Shown: positions 27,401 to 32,066 of the stretch, in pieces | Layout: every line of letters starts with the position of its first letter | Numbering within the stretch: the first letter of the stretch is position 1 | Assembly: GCA_007693585.1 (NCBI GenBank) | Contig: REDH01000044.1 | Location: 1-32,066 of the forward strand | From: Deltaproteobacteria bacterium | GTDB taxonomy: Bacteria > Myxococcota_A > Bradymonadia > REDH01 | DNA: 32,066 nucleotides | Reading direction: 5' to 3' | Notes under the pieces: generated by a model | What the model saw: only the letters and a program-made list of their open reading frames with translations | Database searches by the model: none | Told to the model about the DNA's origin: nothing | Made by a program: the position numbers and the translations under genes

Positions 27401-28084
27401 ACCCCGCTCCATCTGGACACGCTCCTCCTCGCTCAGTCCGTCGTCCGACAGACCGGGATAGGACGTCGTGCCCCCGTGGACGAGCCGGCAGGTCCACGGG
27501 TGGTGGTTGCCGTCGGCGTCCACCGTGCTGCGCCCCTCGCACGCCGCCACCCCGCCCGTGCAGGGCACCGTGCAGACGCCCGGCTCGGGGAGATCCGGAT
27601 CGAGGTCGCGCACGGCGATCGACTCCACACCGTTCGGGTCCACCCGGTTGAGGACGAGGTGCGTGACGCAGTTTCCGTACCCCACCGGGCAGTCGAGGTC
27701 GTCCGAACAGGGCAGGAAGTCCGCGAGCGCCGGCAACGAACCGTGCGACGGCACGGAGGTTCCGCCCCCGGTGCCGGGGGTCGACGGGGTGGGCAGTGGC
27801 TCCGTGCTCGCGCCAGACCCCGGGTCGTGGCTCGGCGCAGGACGCTCCGTCGTCGCGTCCCTCGACGAGGACCAGCCGGAATCGCCCCCCCCGGGCGAAC
27901 CCGACGTCGCGTCCATCCCGCTGCGGGTCTCGTCCCCGGACCGGTCTTCGGAACACTCGTCCCCGGGACAGGAGTGCGTCCCGTCCGAATCTCCCCCACC
28001 GCAGCCGATCGCCACCCCGTGCAGGGCGAGCGCGAGGACCAGTGCGAGGACACGGAAGCCGATGGCGGTCACACACTGGTTCAT
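24446..28084 (-). CDS. Giant cysteine- and glycine-rich putative metal-binding lipoprotein (MopE-like)
   Basis: 1212 residues. The signal sequence VLALVLALALHGVAIGC ends in a lipobox-like cysteine. An acidic Ser/Gly/Pro linker reaches about residue 115. The middle (about 120-680) has dozens of cysteines and repeated 'DCDD.DA..HP.A.E.CDGRDNNCDG' units, the MopE-type putative metal-binding motif, plus CRDLDGDG and NRCSG variants. Residues of about 690-870 look like a right-handed beta-helix or pectate-lyase-like region (AHIVVETAG, FNVRGGYSYSS). The last 250 residues are Gly-rich (GGNGGAGGAPGLGGGGG) and end with collagen-like DGEDGEDGEDG and NCLLPDC. It is probably an outer-surface calcium- or copper-binding adhesin or matrix protein. 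AGGA lies 9-10 bases before ATG 28084. Confidence 0.85.
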   Translation of the reverse strand: MNQCVTAIGFRVLALVLALALHGVAIGCGGGDSDGTHSCPGDECSEDRSGDETRSGMDATSGSPGGGDSGWSSSRDATTERPAPSHDPGSGASTEPLPTPSTPGTGGGTSVPSHGSLPALADFLPCSDDLDCPVGYGNCVTHLVLNRVDPNGVESIAVRDLDPDLPEPGVCTVPCTGGVAACEGRSTVDADGNHHPWTCRLVHGGTTSYPGLSDDGLSEEERVQMERGVPFAAICRPPFELHPSRDPQHCAPCDGTNASACASGLCWDALAEAPAAGTAGMCLQACDADNPCAFGDRCAALPSVEGSWCVPNEGTCTACRDLDGDGRGTGLCDGGAGPTPEDCDDRDALAFFDPDDMRHPFPGECSAELDRNCSGIPDDREHLGMPEHCTACDEPCMGEATNGTLACVRAAEGYGVPGSCRVECDPGNAGVDVDLEDWVAYGDCDGNPLTGCETTLTAAEADLSWPDCDGDGFGNASRPMLVCASQRTAMVDGVECPLVDNGLDCDDADAEVHPEAEERCDGRDNNCDGLVDRVPTEDEPESEDEPESVPLSRPCYEGPEETRNVGICTDGFEWCEGGVWGECLDQIGPVDVPVCDGRDDNCSGTVDSDIEFADDTCEIDGQQGACRTGGFLACADGEIVCRPLTEPAPMAFLGDEDDTTCDGFPGDLERTLFVSRASGSPVVPGADNSGLGRFDNPFRDLGAAIERAREIHTDERPAHIVVETAGSGDAYPLEETLIVVREAPEARAFNVRGGYSYSSQGATAAERWTWSESARTAIVIQATESAGVVGFEDAVFGLHIENVTGESRWENLEVTVEVAPALAGSLPSVLVGGHFLEAPGMLFRGVDVTVARGPDGANAGAAEDSPYYGADGEPGVDGLPATGIPYLMHWTPAITPAFQPARQGNTGGGSCRNRGSPHRYNCIDDVEPTIPEHAPTRTLDFPGCSTSSGLHGGREDLRDFWTPVRFIGGPGDSACWPAAGGEATPSTWNGDRQGGTGEVGNPGMGGGGGLGGIRYYQNEYAGHSGGSGGNGGAGGAPGLGGGGGVTVVGYILRRAEGGSGTVGFEASSLQVLGAGNGGMGGASGPGGQGGNGGDRLWWSGVDRNHQAAAGGPGGNAGGGGGGAGGSGGWSVGIMRDDSGYALPGSAELSVSVGPAGQGGAGGLGGMGAMEITHRPPQDDAFDITVPPGVDGEDGEDGEDGQRFVNCLLPDCI

Positions 28085-28194
28085 GACAGGATTCCTCTCC
28101 GCGAGGGACAAGGCGCACACCTGGAACGCCGCGTGGGGCCCAACACCTCGAGCTCCGCCGGTCGCGGTAGAGATCCAGGACGCATTGCGGCCGC

Positions 28195-28223
28195 ACTGTA
28201 CCGCCCCCCGCTGGCCGCAGCAA
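28195..28223 (-). promoter_or_regulatory. Possible promoter of the giant lipoprotein gene
   Basis: On the minus strand TTGCTG (28218-28223), 17 bases, then TACAGT (28195-28200), giving a leader of about 100 bases. The remainder of the 235-base gap (28085-28319) shows nothing else recognisable. Confidence 0.3.
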
Positions 28224-28319
28224 GGCGGGACCCCGCGTCGCGGTCAACCGGCCCGCGCCCGCGAAGGGCCCTGCGGCACGCCGCCGGCGGAGGCCGCCTT
28301 CGCCGCGGCGCGTCACCGC

Positions 28320-31300
28320 CTACCCGCTCATCCGACGGCCCTGCAGCAGGACCCCGATCAGGATGCTGAGGAAGAGCGACAGGAAGCCCCACAGCGACGT
28401 CTGAAGGAAGAGGTCGAAGAGGCTGGGCTCGTCGGAGAAGAAGATCTCCGTGTTGATCAACGTCATCAGGAACGTCGCGGACACCCCGAACGCCACCACG
28501 AAGGCCCCGGCGAAGGGGAGGACAGCGCGTCGCAGCCGCTGCATTGTGCGCGACCATAGCGTCCCCCGATCCACCGGAATCCCCGGACGCACCGTGCTCG
28601 CGATCATCACGAACGAACCCACGAACGACAGCAGCATGATCGCGGCCAGCGGAAACCAGTTCGCCGCGTAGTCCTTGAGCAGCCCGTTCCACTCCTCCCC
28701 CACGTCCAGGATCAGCACCGGGCCCACCAGCGTGCCTGCCAGCAGCGGCTTGAAGGGTTCCCACTCCCCCGGCAGGCTCACCCGGGTGCCCACCGCCGTC
28801 CGGATCCGGCGGGCTTCCCACACGTTCATCGTCTGCAGCAGAAACGCGTGCACACGCTGCACGAGCTCGGGGGGCAGGTGGTCGAGGGTCCGCGGAACCG
28901 GTTCGGGATCGCCGGGCGTTTTCGCCCCGTCCACCCCGTCCCTGCCGGGGGGCGTCGCCGGGTCACCTTCACCTGTCCGGGACGCTTCGTCCGCGGTCGC
29001 GCCCGCCTCGCCGAGCGCGGCCAGCAGCGCCTGCTCGTCCCCGCGCGTGAGCGCCTGCTCGATGCGGGCCGTCCAGGCCTCGAGCGGGCGGCGGGCGATC
29101 GCCTCGCGCTCCGCGCGCCGGGCGGCGACGGCCTCTTCGCGGCGCAGGGCGATCGCCTCCTCGGCGCGCCGGGTCCGCCAGCCCGCGAGCTGGCGGACCG
29201 CCACCGCCAGCAGGGTGCGCAGGGGCCAGATGATGTCCTCGCTCAGGGCCAGCACCCCCGCCTCCGCCTCCTCGAGCCGCCGCAGCTGCCCGCCGGACAG
29301 GGCGCTGTTCGCGGCCGCGACCTCCCGCTGCGCCAGGCCATAGGTGTGCAGCGCCCGCGCCGCCCGCGCTTCCTGGGGCGGCGCCCCGGGGTGGAGCCAC
29401 CGCTGCCACGCCACCGCCGCACCGCGCTGCCCGCCGCGGCCGCCCCCCCGCGGCCCGCTCTCCAGCTCCGGCCCCGGCAACCGCAGCGTACCGGTGCCCA
29501 TCGCACCGATCGCCGGCAACGCACCGGTGACCAGGGGCGTGACCGCACCATCGAGGAACAGCCGATCCAACCCGCGCCGGATCTCCTCCGGCGACATCGG
29601 CGCCCCGCCGCCGTCCGCCTCCAGCACCGGCTCGGCGAGCCGACGAAACGCCTCGCGCATCCGCCCGAACGTGTGCAGCGCCTCGTGATGTGCGCACAGG
29701 TCGCTCGCCAGGCCACCCTCCCCCCCGGCCAGCGACAGCGCCTCCTGCACCGCATCCTCCAGCACGGCGCGCATCGTGTCCTCCGCACGGGCGAACGCCT
29801 CGACCAGGCGCCGCAGCGCATCCCGATCACTCACCACCCGCGCTTCGTCCACATGCTCCAGCGACCGCACGAAGCGATGCAGCGCGGTGTTGCTGCCCCG
29901 CAGGCAGTCGTGGAGCTGCTGGAAGAAGGCCCGCTCCGGATCGTACTCCATGTGCTGCCACAGCATCCGCAACCGCCCCTGCGCGCCGTGCAGGGCCCGC
30001 AGCGCCGCCCGCTCCACCGGCTCCGGAAGCCGCGCCGACGCGAACGCCGGACCCGCACCCGCCTCCTCCCGCAACCGCGCGATCGGCAGATCCCGATGAC
30101 CCGCCACCCCCTGCACCGCCAGACGCCGCTCCGTCTCCACCGCCACGTGCCGCAGCATCTCCGACTCGCGCTCCTCGATGACCGAACGCGACAGCGCCCC
30201 CACCTCCAGCCCCGCGCACAACCCGTCCGGCGCGTCCCCCTCCCGCGCCGAGCGCAGCGCCCGGCTGATCCGCAGGAGGTCCCGCTCGTCCAGCGGCTCG
30301 TCCCGCAGCAGCGTCGCCGGCGCCACCCCCGCGAAGAACAGCCGCAGCGTCAGATCCTTCCACGCCCGCGCCACCGCCGGACACATCGTCGTCCCCCCGA
30401 TGTCCAGGGCCGTCCCCGCCCGTGGATGCACCGCCGCCGAGCCCTCGTGCGCGCCCTCCGCCCACCCCGGATCGGGCGCGTCGCTGCGCTGCAGCAGCGC
30501 CGTCCACCGGATCTGCGTCCCCTCCCCCAGCACATGCCGCAGCAGCGCCAGCGCCTCCACCGCGGTCACCCGCGCCCGATCCACATGACGGCTCTGCCGC
30601 TCCACCGGGTCGAGCAGCCGCTTCAGACGCTCCTGCAGCGCCTCGTCCGCATCCGGCACCGCACCCGTCGCCGCCGTCGCGAACCGCACCGCGTCCCCCA
30701 GCTCCTCCGCCCGCGCCCCCATCGCCCCGCCCGCCCCCCCCGCCCCCCGGCCCCGCCCCCACGCCGCCAGCGCCACCGCCGCGCCCACGCCCCCCCGGCC
30801 CGACCACCACGCCGCCGTCTCCAGCCACGCCCACATCGCGTCCACCCGGTTCGGTCCCGCCGCCCGCCGCCACCGCGGCTCCAGCAGCAGCGCCCGCACC
30901 TCCTGCGCCAGCGCCTGCGCCCGCACCCGCTCCGACGCCGGCACCACCGGGCTGCGCAACACCTCCCACAGCCGCCGCAGCCCATGCTCCACCTGCCGAT
31001 CCGCCCGCAGCCGCGGCCGATCCCCGAGCACCGCATCCCGCAACAGATCCAGCGCCGCCCCCGCGCACGTCGGCCCCCGCACCAGCTGCCGAAGCCCGTC
31101 CAGCGCGTTCGACTGGTCCGCGGCCCCCTCCCGCAGCGCCCCCCGCACCGACCGCAGCACCACCGCCTCGTCCGGGTGCGCCCGCGACGCCCGCCGCAGA
31201 ATCGAGCACTGCAGGTAACGCACATGGCGCGCGCTGTGCCGTTCCCCCTCCCCGCCCGCCACGATCCGCTCCGCCCGACGACGCGCCGCGTCCTCCCGAA

Positions 31301-31799
31301 GCTGCAGCCGCGCAAGCGCCTCCGCCGCCTTCATCCACAGCGCCCGCGGGCGCGTGTCCAGGAACACCTCCACGAAGTCCAGCACCGCCGGACACGCCGC
31401 CCCCGCATGCCCCAGCAGCATCAGCCACCGGCGCGCCTCCACGTCCGGCAGCGAGAACGGCGTCCGCAGCGCGGCAAACCCCGCCGTCGGATGCGACGCC
31501 ACCGCCATCATCAACCGCTGCCTCGCCTGCAGCGCCGGCCCCCGATCCCACCACCCCAGCAGCGTCGACGGCTCCACCGCCAGCCGCCTCCCCCCCGCCA
31601 CCGCCGCCCACAGCGACCCCACCGCCGCCACCTCCTCGTGCCCCTGCGCAATCGGACCCTCCCACCGCCACCCCGCCTCCGGCGCCGACTGCAACCCGTC
31701 CACCGCCCCATGCAGCGCCTCCAGCGTCTCCGCCCCCGGAGCGTCCGACCACGCCTCGAACGCCCGCGCCACCGCGATCACCTCCCCCGGAATGCTCAT
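28320..31799 (-). CDS. 1159-residue helical protein with C-terminal three-helix membrane anchor, unknown family
   Basis: There is no signal peptide. Residues 1-870 are almost entirely helical, rich in Ala, Arg, Leu and Glu, with HEAT-like repeating helix pairs (for example residues 60-330). A Gly-rich insert lies at about 350-365 (GRGRGAGGAGGAMGARAEE), a long charged coiled-coil-like helix from about 885 to 950, then an acidic linker. Three membrane helices close the protein at about 1048-1069, 1092-1114 and 1130-1152, so most of the protein would be held on the cytoplasmic face. I see no Walker, kinase, protease or nuclease motif. Its ATG overlaps the stop of the upstream gene by 4 bases (ATGA). 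Coding strand is extremely G-rich. It could be the large scaffold of a membrane-associated conflict or sensory system, but that is inference only. Confidence 0.7.
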   Translation of the reverse strand: MSIPGEVIAVARAFEAWSDAPGAETLEALHGAVDGLQSAPEAGWRWEGPIAQGHEEVAAVGSLWAAVAGGRRLAVEPSTLLGWWDRGPALQARQRLMMAVASHPTAGFAALRTPFSLPDVEARRWLMLLGHAGAACPAVLDFVEVFLDTRPRALWMKAAEALARLQLREDAARRRAERIVAGGEGERHSARHVRYLQCSILRRASRAHPDEAVVLRSVRGALREGAADQSNALDGLRQLVRGPTCAGAALDLLRDAVLGDRPRLRADRQVEHGLRRLWEVLRSPVVPASERVRAQALAQEVRALLLEPRWRRAAGPNRVDAMWAWLETAAWWSGRGGVGAAVALAAWGRGRGAGGAGGAMGARAEELGDAVRFATAATGAVPDADEALQERLKRLLDPVERQSRHVDRARVTAVEALALLRHVLGEGTQIRWTALLQRSDAPDPGWAEGAHEGSAAVHPRAGTALDIGGTTMCPAVARAWKDLTLRLFFAGVAPATLLRDEPLDERDLLRISRALRSAREGDAPDGLCAGLEVGALSRSVIEERESEMLRHVAVETERRLAVQGVAGHRDLPIARLREEAGAGPAFASARLPEPVERAALRALHGAQGRLRMLWQHMEYDPERAFFQQLHDCLRGSNTALHRFVRSLEHVDEARVVSDRDALRRLVEAFARAEDTMRAVLEDAVQEALSLAGGEGGLASDLCAHHEALHTFGRMREAFRRLAEPVLEADGGGAPMSPEEIRRGLDRLFLDGAVTPLVTGALPAIGAMGTGTLRLPGPELESGPRGGGRGGQRGAAVAWQRWLHPGAPPQEARAARALHTYGLAQREVAAANSALSGGQLRRLEEAEAGVLALSEDIIWPLRTLLAVAVRQLAGWRTRRAEEAIALRREEAVAARRAEREAIARRPLEAWTARIEQALTRGDEQALLAALGEAGATADEASRTGEGDPATPPGRDGVDGAKTPGDPEPVPRTLDHLPPELVQRVHAFLLQTMNVWEARRIRTAVGTRVSLPGEWEPFKPLLAGTLVGPVLILDVGEEWNGLLKDYAANWFPLAAIMLLSFVGSFVMIASTVRPGIPVDRGTLWSRTMQRLRRAVLPFAGAFVVAFGVSATFLMTLINTEIFFSDEPSLFDLFLQTSLWGFLSLFLSILIGVLLQGRRMSG
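30725..30760 (-). other. Potential G-quadruplex tract within the 1159-residue gene
   Basis: On the minus (coding) strand six G-runs of 5, 4, 6, 8, 3 and 4 bases are separated by only 1-2 bases. It encodes the Gly/Arg-rich insert of the protein. It meets the usual quadruplex pattern with very short loops, so it could fold in the mRNA or in the coding strand. Confidence 0.6.
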
Positions 31800-32066
31800 G
31801 CCTCCCCTCCCGGCAGCGCGAAGTCCACCCGCATCGCCTCCGGCGCCGGCCCCCGCGCACCGGCCACCAGCCCGAACGCCGCCACCGCGTCATGCAGCGT
31901 GAACGGCACCCGCAACCGCGGATCCAGCGACCGCGACGGCTGCGGCGGCACCCCACCGGCCTCGCGAATCCCGGACGGCCCGGCCGCACCCCCCGCGCCA
32001 GTGCCCCCACCGCCATCGCCCACCGTCACCGCACCGCCCGCACCCGCACCGCCCGCATCCCATACC
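31796..32066 (-). CDS. C-terminal end of a Gly-rich protein coupled to the 1159-residue gene (5' partial)
   Basis: The frame is open to the right edge, so only the last 89 or so residues are visible. They begin with a low-complexity Gly/Ala stretch (AGGAGAGGAVTVGDGGGG), then a short ordered part, LRVPFTLHDAVAAFGLVAGARG, and end RVDFALPGGEA. No family can be recognised from this fragment. The stop overlaps the start of the 1159-residue gene (ATGA), so the two are translated together and probably work together. Confidence 0.7.
   Translation of the reverse strand, partial: VWDAGGAGAGGAVTVGDGGGGTGAGGAAGPSGIREAGGVPPQPSRSLDPRLRVPFTLHDAVAAFGLVAGARGPAPEAMRVDFALPGGEA

Noticed and set aside
24131-28369. 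A 1412-codon open frame on the + strand
   Set aside because: It is antisense to the giant lipoprotein gene, starts inside the small membrane protein gene, and its translation is low-complexity Pro/Arg/Val without domains. It is a by-product of very high GC.

Overview
The window is very GC-rich and almost fully coding. It looks like a myxobacterial or related (Myxococcota / Bradymonadota-like) genome. The evidence is C-terminal Gly-Cys / hydrophobic / Arg sorting tails resembling MYXO-CTERM, a Myxococcus-type cysteine-rich repeat, MopE-like cysteine-rich repeats in a giant secreted protein, and 'TEPPP' spacer repeats. This assignment is by protein style only; no rRNA or tRNA gene is present to anchor it.

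Layout. 1-2111 (+) is the 3' part of a large surface protein with TIG-like domains. From 13117 down to 2148 (-) runs a compact nine-gene transcription unit: argG, an unassigned P-loop NTPase, argC, an N-acylornithine carbamoyltransferase (argF'), argB, an M20 deacylase (argE-like), argH, then a secreted DUF11/cysteine-repeat protein and a TerB-like protein. 13258-14166 (-) is an outer-membrane 'transporter'-type protein. 14314-16128 (+) is a long-chain acyl-CoA synthetase, followed by a decayed tandem duplication of its own 3' end. 16408-16563 (-) is rpmG. 16949-17560 (+) is a histone-H1-like plus HARE-HTH-like protein. 17772-18572 (+) is a LysM lipoprotein. 18586-19791 (-) is a YciC/ZagA-type zinc metallochaperone GTPase. 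20030-21837 (+) is an overlapping GT2 glycosyltransferase / polysaccharide deacetylase pair. 21926-24363 (+) is ygfZ followed by three genes chained by overlapping starts and stops: a lipoprotein, a YceF-type Maf pyrophosphatase and a small membrane protein. 24446-28084 (-) is a giant cysteine- and glycine-rich putative metal-binding lipoprotein. 28320-32066 (-) holds a 1159-residue soluble protein with a C-terminal membrane anchor and its translationally coupled partner, cut by the window edge.

How the genes work together. The arg genes encode the acylated-citrulline version of arginine synthesis known from Xanthomonas and Bacteroides: acylglutamate kinase, acylglutamyl-phosphate reductase, acylornithine carbamoyltransferase, acylcitrulline deacylase, argininosuccinate synthase and lyase. 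Residues in the carbamoyltransferase (Ala94, Pro186) point to N-succinylornithine rather than N-acetylornithine. No argA, argJ or argD is present. The P-loop protein wedged between argG and argC with coupled translation is the best candidate for an undescribed part of this pathway, possibly the missing glutamate N-acylation step. Separately, the membrane-anchored 1159-residue protein and its partner form a two-gene module of unknown function.
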